Assembly: GCF_000801105.2 (NCBI RefSeq)
Contig: NC_079516.1
Coordinates: 2,728,001 to 2,792,000 of the forward strand
DNA length: 64,000 bases
Source: Raphanus sativus
Lineage: Eukaryota > Streptophyta > Magnoliopsida > Brassicales > Brassicaceae
Direction: 5' to 3'
This document shows, piece after piece, positions 43,804-55,240 of the stretch (positions within the stretch are counted from its first letter, which is position 1; every line of letters begins with the position of its first letter). The notes below the pieces were generated by a model. It made no database searches. It saw only the letters and a program-made list of their open reading frames with translations, and was not told the origin of the DNA. Both the position numbers and the translations under genes were made by a program.

Positions 43804-46710
43804 TTAGTCTTCCTCTGCGCCTGCACCGGCTGCTTGTGCAGCGTCTCTCCTTGGCCCACCTGCTTGTTTCGCCATTATAATCTGCATATTTTACATACAC
43901 CCAGACAAGAGTATAAATATGTAGGCTTTTACTCTACTCATTGAGTAACGATGCAGATACTATCAGGTGAGCATACCTGGTCTACGCGAAGCACCGTGCA
44001 TGCAGCATCGGAAGCATACTTCAGAGCAAATAACCTGCACAGAGACTTAGTGCCTTAGTTACAAAGATATAAGAAACAGTACAAAAAATTTTACTTCAGT
44101 TTATCGTGAGTGGAAAGGAAACACTATATGATAGAAGGATCTTAATGGTTGAGAGACAGAGTGAAACATACTTGGTTGCAAAAAGATCCCACACTTTTGT
44201 ATCTGAGACATCCTTACAAGCACCTTCCTCCAAGTCGATGCCTAGCTTTGTGTTTCCAGATCCGTGTCCGGTGTACAGAGAGGCAATGATTTCCATCGCA
44301 TTGAGGCCAGCGTTGTCTGCAAGGGTTTTGGGTACAAACTCGAAGCTCTCTGCGTATTTGGTGATGGCATATTTGTCTAACCTGAAAGATCAAAGTAAAT
44401 CCCCAATTTTCAGCAACCAAAACCATGCCGTTTTGTATAAGAAGATATCCCTTACACATGATATTCTACATATGCTTAAAAGAACTTACCCTGTTTCTGC
44501 ATTGGCATATTCCTTCAATCTCTGTGCCAGTTCAATTTCAGTAGCTGCAGCCCCAGGAACGATACGGCTGTCTCTGCACATAGCCTAAGAAAGAATTATA
44601 GAGTAAGTAATGGCAAAAGTCAAGACAAGTACAAAATATTTAGAGCAAAGAAAAATGGACAGTGGAAAATGACAGCATAGATTACCTTGTATGTATTAAC
44701 TCCATCATCAACAGCTCTTTCAAGGTCGTCCAAGATGCTATCCGTGCTTCCACGCAAAACAACTGTAGAGATTGAGTTACCACCTTGCTCGTTTCTTGCA
44801 ATAGTTACCTACATACATCAAGACCGAAAATTGCTTATCAATGAAAGGAAAATTTAATCAACCAGACGGAAAGTAACCGGTTTGAAAGGAGAAAAGGAGT
44901 ACTCACTGTCACACCACCAATCTCCTCGACTGATATGGAATCAACGTAACCCAGATCATCAGGGCTTGGTCGGCTCAGTTTCAACTGTTTGATAATTATA
45001 AAGTATTAAAGATATAACACCATTAGATAATTATAAAGAATGTGAATGAATACCACTTACATGAGCGACAGCCCCAGCTGTACGGCAGAAACGCCTGAGT
45101 TCAAACTTTGAGCTAATTTTCAAGACCATTATCCTGCCAAGAAAGAACGTTCATATTAGAAATGACATTAAGAAGATATTAGGATTAAGAAGATATTAGG
45201 TTTTCACATACTTGTAGCGCTCACAGAAATGCAAAGCCATTTCTCCAACTGATCCACCACTAACAATTACTTTAGCTCCTGATTCAGCAACAGCTTTAAT
45301 CAGCTCCTCGACTTTAGCTTCCTCTGTCTTTGCATAGTTCTCTAGCTAGAGAACCAAAGAAACAAACAAATGCGTTATAATATGGTTAACAACACACAAC
45401 CATACTTCAGAACACAGATTATTTATCCTCAGCTTTTTTACCCTATTACATAGATTGAAAGCGCCTGGTGGAGAAAAAAACTAACCTGCTCAGCGCTATG
45501 GATCAAGACAGTTCCTTTAGTCTCTGTTGCAGTAGTATCAACGCCCCCAGCAAACACAGCAACCTGAAGAAGTTACAAAAAGGGTTCGTGAACATTCAGC
45601 TATCGAAACCAGGAAAGACATAAACACAAAGCTATAATTCTTAAGGGGCATAAATCCGATCAAAATAATGGACAACAAAGTACAAACAATCTCCTCACCT
45701 TTGCCTTCTCCATTCGCTTAATGCTCCCAACAGCATCACTTTTCAAAACCATGCCACGGACAATGCAAGAGTTGTGCAATCCTCCTCCAAGAAGCTTGGC
45801 AACACGGACGTTATCCACATTGAAGTTCGTTGGATTTTTGGGACAGACTTGAATACAAGCCTGAACAACAACAAAAAAACAAAACAAGTAAAACTCATCA
45901 GCTTAAAAAAAAATTAAACTTTAGTAGATAAGACAATGAAGCAAAAAAAAAAAACACTCACATCAGCAACTAAGGAACACAAAATCTCCTCTTGACCAAA
46001 CTGCTTGCTAGCAACAGCAGCTCTCATCCTCGAAACAACTTCATCTTTGCTACGCACATCCATCGTCTCAGAACCACTCTCAACCAATTGCTCAAGAATC
46101 TCAACAACCTGCATAAATACATTACTTAGACAATCAAAATAGAAACAAAAACACCAACAATAAAGTCACAAACCCCAACCTTAACGATAGCTTTGTTATA
46201 TCCACTGATAATCTCACTCGGATGCAACCCCATCCTAATAAGCTCCTCAGCATTCTGCAAAAGCTCCCCAGCAAAGGAGATCGTCAGATTAGCTCCGTCC
46301 CCGATCTCTTCTTGCTGAGCCTTGGCAGCTAGAACAAGAATCTTCGCGGCAGGGTGCTGAATCTCGAGCTCGTTCACAATCGTCGCAGCGTCGTTCGTGA
46401 CAAAGAGCTTATCTAAATGGTTTATAACCATCTTGTTCATCCCTAAACAAACAAAAGAGGAGCCCTATCATCAGATCCACACTAACTCACTAAACCGTAA
46501 GCAGATCCAATCACTATAGATTCTACTCGCGGATCTCGAGAGAAAAAAATGAATCGAGGAAGCGATTAACGAACCGTTGGGGCCGAGAGAGGTGCGGGTG
46601 ATGGTGGAGAGCTCCTTGCAAGCTTCGATGTTTTTGATGACGGCTTCGTCTAGACCCGAGAGGTGTCTGTAGCCTTCCTTGAGCATCGATTGGATACCGT
46701 ACGGCTGCAT
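43804..46710 (-). CDS. CCT8: CCT8, theta subunit of the cytosolic chaperonin TRiC/CCT
   Basis: Thirteen exons on the minus strand can be followed in phase from 46710-46575 to 43881-43804, giving 544 residues (family about 548). CCT is the ATP-driven hetero-oligomeric ring that folds actin, tubulin and other cytosolic proteins; in plants CCT8 also aids non-cell-autonomous KNOTTED1 movement. Motifs are TRTSLGPNGMNKMVINHL and KLFVTNDAATIVNELE near the N-terminus and IGDGANLTISFAGELL, which has the chaperonin GDG ATPase signature. The equatorial C-terminal part has ASDAACTVLRVDQIIMAKQAGG, then an Ala/Gly-rich tail ending EEED. All exon borders are GT-AG and no lesion was seen. In Arabidopsis it lies between SINE2 and ECT1, as here. 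Confidence 0.95.
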
Positions 46711-47727
46711 CTTTCTCCGATTAAGATCTGTAAGCTTTAGCTCGTCCCTTACTAAAGATCGAAGCGAACAATCTCTCTCTCTGTTATAGTTTGTAGAGTG
46801 TTAAAGAGTGTAGAAATGGCTGTGGATTGACCTAGAAACCTTTCGAGGTTTTTGAAGTACTGTTTTCTTCGTTAGTTTGGACGCTTAAACGCCGTCGTTT
46901 GAAGCTTACCCGGCCGTAATTTTGCCAAACCTCGGGGGTTTGATGCGCGAGTCTTGAATTTTGAGGGATGCAATTAGGAATATACGGAACTTCAGGGACC
47001 AGTCTGGGTCAATGCGATAATTGTAAATCTTGAGTGACGAAATTAGGATTTTACGGAAGTATAGGGACCACGAGAGAGAAATGTGTTTTTTTATCAAAAA
47101 AAAAAAGAGAAGAGAAATATGTTTTAAATATCTATTTCAAAGGTGAAACTAGATTTTGGGGTTTTTTTCATTTTATAAATTTATAACTAATACTTTTAAG
47201 TACAAGATTTACATTTTAATAGTTATATTTCATATAATATAACTTTATATCTTATTTTCTGAATACTAATTATACTTTTGTTTTAATAGATTAGAAAACT
47301 TTTTTTTTGTAGTAATATCCATTTAGAAAAATAAAAAATTCAAAATGAAACCAAAATAATTTTTACAATCTTGCATGTAAATCTCTTTTAAATAATTCAC
47401 TGGCTGTTAGAATTATAATTTCTCTAAATAAAAAAAAAAGAAAGAAAAAACTAGTAAATAATTTTTTTGGAACTAATAAGTAAATAAAACCAAGAATCTT
47501 ATCAGATGAATCTCTGAAGGGAAGAAGAACAAATCATGAGTTTTGTTTTATCAGATGTGCGTCCTCCTTATACAAAGGAACAAAACACAATGTAACCTTG
47601 TCTAGAAAAAAGCATAGAAAACCACATATAATGGTGTATTAGGTTCTCCAAAGCCTGAAGATTAAAAAAAAAACATAATTCAAACTGTTTTTCAATTAAA
47701 AAGTCATCATCTTTCCTCCCATTGACT
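46711..47727. other. Intergenic between CCT8 and ECT1
   Basis: Contains the CCT8 leader and a pair of imperfect ~50-bp repeats (46955-47005 and 47025-47075) sharing CTTGA..TTGAG, AATTAGGA, TACGGAA and AGGGACCA. A likely micro-insertion lies near 47080-47125, where AGAGAAATRTGTTTT flanks TTATC plus poly(A). AT-rich beyond 47140, nothing coding. Confidence 0.55.
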
Positions 47728-49692
47728 TCAGTGAATCGTTTCCACAGAAGCTCCATCAAGGACCTGTACAAGAAACAATCAGAATCAGTGTAACCTCCAG
47801 AAGACGTTGAAGGGTTTTTGATGCAGGGTTTGAACAAGTGTAAACCTGTTTCTTCTGCTTGATCTTCTTATCTCTGATTATCTTCTGCCTAGTCTCGTAA
47901 AACTTGAAATCATCAAGTATACATGTCTTGCTCATATACTCCTTGAAGATCTTTATGATTCTGGTTCCATCTTCCAGCTTAACCTACAAAAAAGCCATAG
48001 ACGTTTGATAATAAGAATACATTCAATTCAAACATGGTCCGAGAGAGGTTTAACAAAAACCTCTTGAGTGTCTCTGCTGTTAGTGACAGGCTTGTTCTCG
48101 TTATTCGCAAGCGTAATGTGCCTCATTAGACTGTTTGGTACGTCTTTGATGATATGCCACTTTACAGGGAAGCAACCAATCCATTTATCTTGCTGCCAAT
48201 ACTCCATTGTCTTGTTGAAATCAACAGGACCTGTCATCTCCGCAACACCAACAAACTGCCCACTTGCATTCACCTGAAAAGACAAAAAAAAAACAATCAG
48301 CAGGCGAATCACTTAAATGTAAAATCTATGAGAAGTCTCTTTCAATACTAACCGAGAACAGAAGATACACAGGACAATCTGGAGAGCTCTCTTGATACGC
48401 AGCATTCAACTTCTTGTTACCAGTTGGCGTGCTCGACCACACACCATACTTTATACTGTTGTGAACATCGTCTTCGCTGTACGACTTGATCACAAAGAAC
48501 TTTGCTTTGGTGAATGTCTCAGGGAAACTCTCACCATTGTAGCGCTGGAGATCTTCCACTGTGGAGTTAAGACCTTGTGGAGTTTTTGAATCACTGCTCC
48601 TTGGTCCTCTGCAAAGCTCGTTGAGCCTATCTGCTTTCTCTTCGCTGTAGCCACCACGCCCGTAGTTGAAGCTTCTGGTCTTTTTATAACCATCAACAGG
48701 GTACCATCCTCTCCCGAGCTTCCAGGAATCATAACCAAACGTTCCGTAAGCATGACCAGAGTCTATTACATTCCCGTATAGTCCATACAGTCCATTGTTG
48801 GAATACATATGATCATTATATCCGAATTGGTCAAAGCTCAATGCATCTTGTGAACTGTGTGGATTCTGTAAGAAAGGAACATCAGATTAAGTCCCAACCT
48901 TAAAAGAAGAAGAAACCAAAAAAATACATTCTACATAGAAAGAGAGGTGAGAGATAATAAGGTGTGATGAAACAGAACAAACATACCATGAGATGTGAAA
49001 AGGTGTTTGAACTGCTGTTGTGGCCATAACCAAAGTTCTGATCCTGGTAGCCACCGGATGGATGGTTTGATGGGTAGTAACCCCACGGGTATGAACCAAA
49101 CAGGTCTCCACCATTTGGAAGGTTAGGCCTTCTTTCGCTTCCATGGAGAGATGGAGCAGTGAATGCACCAGAAGGTACATGTCCATACTGGTGCTGAAGA
49201 GAACCCTTTTGTCACAATAAAAACATAATCAATCAGTACACAGAAACGCACAATTTTAAGTTGAAAGACTTTTCATTTCAGTAAAAGAGGAAGCAAAGTA
49301 CCTTGTAACGGTTCCTAGTGGGTTCATCTCCATTTGAACCTAAAGACAACTCCTGAAACAAATCTGCTGTTTCTGCAACAACCATATTATACACAAACCC
49401 AACTCAGTATTTCTAATAAACAAAACCTCAAAATCAAATTGCATAGTCTGAACAAGACAAAACACTGATGAAAGGAGATTAAAAAAAAACATGTGATTTA
49501 ACTAACTTATCATCTCCGGACACAATCTAAAAAAAAAGATGCTGACCATACAATCCACAAGGTTGTTCACAATCAATAGCAAAGGAAGGTTCTATGATAT
49601 ACCAAAAGAAATGAACTTTGAGTGGAAATGAACATACCCAGAAGAGGGAAGCTAGTGGCGAGGCTATCGGAAGAAGAAGCGGTTCCAGCCAT
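47728..49692 (-). CDS. ECT1: ECT1, YTH-domain m6A reader
   Basis: Seven exons, 49692-49638, 49372-49302, 49193-48987, 48865-48353, 48273-48061, 47983-47846 and 47763-47728, encode 410 residues. The N-terminal ~200 residues are low-complexity (Tyr, Gly, Ser, Asn-rich), typical of ECT proteins. The YTH domain spans about 225-370: [19 protein letters not shown], the cage Trp in [34 protein letters not shown], the second cage region [19 protein letters not shown], and [12 protein letters not shown] proteins bind N6-methyladenosine in mRNA in the cytoplasm. ECT1 (At3g03950) also interacts with the kinase CIPK1. Sequence and gene order both fit. The short last exon ends [11 protein letters not shown]. 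No damage seen. Confidence 0.93.
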
Positions 49693-52140
49693 GTCTAGAG
49701 AGAGTATCGAGAAAAAAAAAGGTGGAAGCTTTAAGAGGAGTAGAGCGCTAGGGAGACGTCTATCGGAGAACGCAACCTCGAAAAACCCAGAGAGGCTTCG
49801 TTGAGAGGGGGAGGGGGGTTTATAGAAGAAGTTGTTTGTTTCTTCGTCTTCTCCAAGGCGGTGTGATATATCCTTTTGGTTAAAGAGAGAAATGCTGAGA
49901 GGGTAATAAAAGTAGTAATTAACCAGGAATTCTAAGCGACAAAAAACCAGAACTAACCAATAAAAAAAAAGATAAGGCTCTTCTTCTTAATGACACACGA
50001 GAATATTCTGATTTCTGAACATTACTATTGATTGTTTTTAATTTAAATTTAGAAAACAATTTTGAAGTTGACAAAAAAAAACAATTTTGAAAATTCTATT
50101 TTTTTATTAGGATGACAGATTTATTTTATTAAGTATATTTTTGTGATCCCGGTACCTAGAGGTTTTCGAATAAAATCCGACTAACTTCTAATGACCGTCC
50201 ACCTAAATTAAGTTGGAGAATCCGTCGGAAACATACACGAAACTGTTTTTTTTTTTAATCGACAGTGATCGAAGTTCGAACTTAAATAGTGAAATTCATA
50301 GCCGTTAATATTTTACCTCCAGACCACAAAACGCCTGATTATTACTTTTATTATGTTATTTTCTCTTATTAAAGATAAAATGATACGTATGTGTTACATT
50401 CTAGAAATCAGTATATGCCTAAATCAAATCTAAACAAGAAAAATCAGATTTAAAAAATTGCTATAAAACAATTTCTAGTGAATCACTCTAATTTTTTTTT
50501 TTAAAATAATAATTATATAATAAAATTGAATTATACTTTAGTATAATTTTCTTCTGTGAAAATAAATTAATAAACAAAAAAATGAATTACTGTTTGTGGA
50601 ATAAATCCTTTTCTATGAAGTACGCATGAGATTAGATTAAGTTTTTCTATTCCGAACTATATTTTAAAACGAAAAAAACAAAATGGTCTAAATATCCACC
50701 TAATCAATCAATCTAATATAAAGTGTTTAACCAGTGCCTAGTGAGTATTTATAATTATGTTTTCCTAATAATTAACTGCCAATATTTAACATATAGATAT
50801 CTGTAAAAACATATTAGATTGTAACTGCCACTACATCACTACACGTTTTAAGATTATCACGAAAACAACATCTGTTTTTGAATATTTAAAAAATCAAACA
50901 CACGCACAAATATATTAATATGCTATACAAATTCTTATATAAAATTATGGTTTTATGGTATGTGTTATAATTTATCATAACTGTATATATATATATATAT
51001 ATACATATATATTTATATGTATATTATTTATAGTTTGTATTGCAATATTTTTAATAAACTAAAAAATTAGTATATTTAAAATTTAAAATAAATCTTCAAT
51101 TTGTATTCATAAATTTATGATTAGAAAGCTAATAATAAAATAGTAATAATTAATTTCAGACATATTTACAGAAAAAATACAAAACAACACTATATATGCG
51201 CTTCAAGTACAGATCAAGATCTAATATAGGTCTAACATTTTACCGGACCCGAAAAACCAAACTAGAATGGATCCAAAAATACAGGTTCAGATTCAAGTTT
51301 ATGCTAAAATATTTATTGGATCTTTTTTTATGGGGACCCACAAGTCTCGGTTTGGATCTACGTCCTACAAGAGACCCAATCAGGTATTCGAAATACTCAA
51401 AAATTATTATATATTAGGTAAATTTGGATGATTGTGTGTATTTTAGATATTTCAGATATTTTTTTAAATAACGGATTCAGGTTTTTGGGTATAATTTCAG
51501 GTTTCGGGTAAATTTTAGATTTCCAAAAAATATAATTTGGGTGTTCGGGTAAATTTGAGATACCTTTCGAGTTTTCGGATCTGATTTTGTGTAAGTTTCA
51601 GATATATTTTCTCCAGGTATTTTTAGGATTTGCAGGTACTTTTTGAGTTTTCAAATTCAGTTTGGATATGTCAGGTTTTTTTCGGGTCCTATATACCCAA
51701 ATCAACCCGAATCTGAAATAAAACTGAAATTACGAGTGTTTTACGTATATTAGAATTATATACTTGAACCGACAAGAGTTCGACAAGATCCTGGCCGAGC
51801 AGACCTGAAAAACTATAGATATCTATATGGATCTAAATTTTCAGGAACCGAAAGATGCGGACCCAATAAGACCTGATCTGAGGACCGGATGCCTAGGCCT
51901 AATCTGAATAGATAAATATGATTAAAAAAAATGGATTTATAATTATAAAGAAACGAGTATATGCCGGCCAACTTTAAATTACTATTATTTCTACAGTAAA
52001 TCAAATAGGTTTTGATTAAGATTTATACACATATATGACTACAAAAAATATGATTAAGAAAAAAAACATAAGTATTACAATTAAATATCTAGAAAAAGTT
52101 AAACAAAAAATGTACATGTCCTTTTGAAAGGGTGGGTCAG
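49693..52140. other. AT-rich intergenic with degenerate repeats
   Basis: No gene supported. A micro-insertion lies at 50053-50091. A TATATA run is at 50985-51010. At 51190-51890 many short motifs of the GGGTAAATTT and TTCGGGT type recur, consistent with an old decayed element I cannot classify. Confidence 0.5.
50053..50091 (+). repeat. Micro-retroposon with 14-bp target duplication
   Basis: AAAACAATTTTGAA is repeated perfectly at 50053-50066 and 50078-50091 around GTTGAC and A residues. Only about 11 bp of inserted sequence remain. Confidence 0.6.
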
Positions 52141-52580
52141 AATCTAGATTCTGAAGACCCGAATGTTCTCAAATATTTAAAAAAATAGTTTCATTTAAAA
52201 TAAAAAATCATATAAACTTTTTAAAATACACAAAAACAGATTTTATCAATACATAACGGGTCTATGACAAAAAAATAGTTTAAAAATATTAAACTTTTTC
52301 TTTAAATTAAAATACTAAAAATAAAATCATTGTGAAATAATTCACAAGTTTAACAGCAGGTTAATAAACAAAAATCATAAAATACGAATCAGAATTATTT
52401 GGAGTCTTCAAAATTTTGATCATATTTAAAATAACAAAAATTATTCATACAATAATTTTAGATAAATTTCATAAAATTCTTAACAAAATATAATTTATCA
52501 AGTATAAAAATATTGATGACATAAAATTAATATTTTCAACAAAAATATACCCGCCCTCTGAAGGGCGGGTCAGAATCTAG
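52141..52580 (+). mobile_element. Helitron 3' terminus (and an internal related end)
   Basis: A perfect 8-bp stem, CCCGCCCT (52550-52557) and AGGGCGGG (52562-52569), with loop CTGA, is followed by TCAGAATCTAG and then T. A hairpin about 10 bp before CTRR, with T at the target, is the Helitron 3' signature. A similar but imperfect end (TCCTTTTGAAAGGGTGGGTCAGAATCTAG) lies at 52118-52147, about 430 bp upstream, suggesting nested or tandem copies. The 5' end was not located. Confidence 0.65.
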
Positions 52581-53490
52581 TTTTTCCTTAAAACAAAACA
52601 CACTACCTTATGGATGCCCCTCATGTTTTGCTTAAATCCGACACCTCTAAGACTTTTGGTTAAGAGCAATTATCATGAATTCCATTTGTTTAGGATGTAC
52701 TATTACTGCGGATGGCTTGTAACATGTAACGTATACACAAGTTACAACTGTAAGTGGTGTTTGAATTTGAGAAAGTAAAAGAAATCTATTTCTAATAGCT
52801 GGTGTGATCATGCCAATGAAAAACAAAAGTTTACAGCTAAAAACTATATAGCAATTAGCAGTTTGATACTCGTAGTATAAAATATTCATATGTATAAATT
52901 TAATATCATTGTGATTGTTTGTGAGGTCGGTCCTCTAGCTAGCAAAATGGTAATAATGTGACTTTCATTCAAACCTTCGAGAGACAAACAGTTAACCTTG
53001 ACACGAGTCTCTGAAGCTTGGCGACCAAATCCTTATTCTCTCATTTTCGGCTTCATCAAGCGAGACACTCAGCATATGACCAAATAAGCACCTACAACAA
53101 GGTCATAACGCAGAATGAAACTGCATAAAAAGCACGAACCCCGTTTGTTAATGCTAATTACTCCATCTTTTTACATATGTGATGCACTCCATGAACTATT
53201 TGGTTCACCAAAACTATCAGTGTCATGTTCCATCCGCACAAAATGCATTGTAAAGTGGTCGTTTTTACTTTATTCTAGCCTATAATGCAAAGCCATATCT
53301 ATAGACACCTCTCTGTTTCATACAAATGAAAATGTTGTATGAATGGTTTAAAGGAACCTAAATTTTGCATCTCACATCATCCATATTTTATACTTCTCAT
53401 CTTATAATTAGATCCAAATTCCATTCACTGAACCCGAGCTTCTTTTTTTGGAAAGTACCAACATCCACCTCCCCTTTTTCATTTTTATTT
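52581..53490. other. Intergenic, nothing recognised
   Basis: AT-rich, no coding evidence, no clear repeats. Confidence 0.5.
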
Positions 53491-53499
53491 CTCCTTTTC

Positions 53500-54365
53500 G
53501 AGATGTCTGATGAAGGCATGAAGCTTCCATGCAAAATGCAATCAATTGGCAAAACTTCAGCTAACAGGTTAATGGTCTCTTTGCTATTCTTCTTAGGCAT
53601 AATATTTCTTATAGTTGCTACAATAAGTTTCAGTAGAAAAATAATCATGATTTGTGATTTCCAGACAATTGTGCTTTGTGCAAGCTAGTGTTGTGAGTCT
53701 TATGACTATCCATTCACGTTTAGAACAAACATGGTTAACATTTTATAACTAAAAGTCAATGATACTAAACTAACTATGTCAAGACTAGATTAAATAACAA
53801 AAGCTTTAGGTTTAATAAATAGTTAGCTAGCTTCATTTTTGATGATCCTGCTCAAGACCATTTAGGTTCACATGGCACAACAGCTTGTTTGTGCTAAAAA
53901 AACCGAGAAAAGACACTGGACTCTGCTCTTGATCTACATCTTCCTTGCACTCTTGTTCCTTCTTACTTAGGCTTCTCCCCTGAGATCCACAGAAACAAAT
54001 ACTGAAGCTAAGAGAGATGGTAAAAAGTAGATTACTAAGTTATTAGACAAAGAATATGGTTAACTACTTTGCTCCTTTAATAGCTTGTACCAACGGCTAA
54101 CCAATAATCACTAACCAATCATTTTAACAAAAGCCAAAAAAAAATTTGTAACACAAAAGCCACTTATCTCAGACAAACCTTTAACTAACATCGGAGATAG
54201 CTCATCAGAGTTTTGCTTTTCACAGCTTACCATGAAGTTGCTTTAAACTCAGACTCTGACATTTTCAAGCTCTATGCCACGATCTCTTGCACATGGCTCC
54301 ATCTGGCGTATCTGTTCTTTCAGAGCCACTTGTTGCCTCTTCAGCTCAAGAATCTTTGTGTTGTA
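53500..54365 (-). pseudogene. Inverted DUF724 3'-end plus SDR-flank remnant
   Basis: Read on the minus strand, 54362-54217 matches the last ~45 codons and stop region of the DUF724 genes (AACACAAAGATTCTTGAGC, GAGGCAACAAGTGGCTCTGA, CAGAGTCTGAGTTTAAAG). It matches copy 1 more closely in the 3' UTR. Downstream, 53950-53640 matches the DUF724 3' flank (GTGAACCTAAATGG, GACTGG..CACTAGCTTGCACAA, GGAAATCACAAATCATG). At 53540-53590 the CAATCAATTGGCAAAACTTC of the SDR-remnant flank appears. Small deletions and changes rule out a protein. It is an inverted third copy of the end of the DUF724 duplication unit. Confidence 0.75.
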
Positions 54366-54534
54366 TATCACCAAACTCTTGTTTCATAGCCATTAGATTT
54401 GGTCTTATCACAGTAATCTCACTCGGAAACTGTAGCCAAGCAGTGATCCCTTGCACCACCATTGTTACAGCTTCGTAATTATTATCTAACCACATAGAAA
54501 CTAACAGTGATACTGTGTGATTAGAGGATGCTTT

Positions 54535-54945
54535 TGGTTTTTGGTTTTTGGTTGTTGTTTGTTTTTGCTACCTTTTGTTCATGTTGCTGAATGGAAGATG
54601 TTTGATTTGTTTCACTAAATTTTTGAAGTAGCATTAAACAGTAATCTTTGTCACAGTTCCATAACTATATACAACGATAGAGAAAGGCATTTGATTCATC
54701 TTGTTCTTGATGGTATGCTGAAACCATAGCTACATCTGAAGCTCTAAAATATGATTTGACCAGCTGTCATTATTTATCTTTTGTTATTGTTGTTTGGTTA
54801 TGATGGTTTTGCTTGTTGTTTGTGCTATATTTTGTTCATGAAATATATTACGTTTGTTTTACTAACATATGACAAGCACTCCCAAATTCTTGTAGCATTA
54901 TACAGCAATACTCCACAACTTTATATAGTGATAGAGAAGCCAACT
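54535..54945. repeat. Imperfect tandem duplication, unit about 230 bp
   Basis: Two blocks share TGCTAYMTTTTGTTCATG, TGTAGCATTAWACAGYAAT and ATAGAGAAR in the same order, at 54569-54690 and 54820-54940. Function unknown; it lies between the inverted DUF724 and SINE2-intron remnants. Confidence 0.55.
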
Positions 54946-54949
54946 GTTT

Positions 54950-55190
54950 CACCGTAGTTCTAATGGTTATCCTAACAACTTAACTGAAATGATCATACTC
55001 AATGTTTCTAAACCATATCTTAAAACAGGATATAATACACAACTAAGAGATACATTAAACATATAGAATCATTTGAGTATAAGATAGATTCGTTTATCCT
55101 AACACCTTAACCAGAATGGTCATTGTCAATGATTCTAAACCATATCCTAATCATCAGGAAACTAAAAGTAACTGCTCATAACCCACCAAA
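54950..55190 (-). pseudogene. Remnant of the SINE2 5' UTR intron, two units
   Basis: On the minus strand, 55170-55020 follows the SINE2 intron at 35865-36000: AGTTTCCTGATNATTAGGATATGG, then GTTAGGAT..AAGAATCTA, then TACTCAAATGATT, then TTAGTTGTGTA, then ATCCTGTTTTAAGA. A second, weaker unit follows at 55020-54950. The same two-unit arrangement exists in the SINE2 intron. No SINE2 coding sequence accompanies it. Confidence 0.7.
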
Positions 55191-55240
55191 ACAGGATGAT
55201 TGATACACAAAAAAAACACAACATTACATATCTCAACCCA

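Noticed and set aside
53365..53688. 107-codon plus-strand ORF
   Set aside because: Its sequence matches, on the other strand, non-coding flank of the DUF724/SDR unit, so the ORF is accidental.
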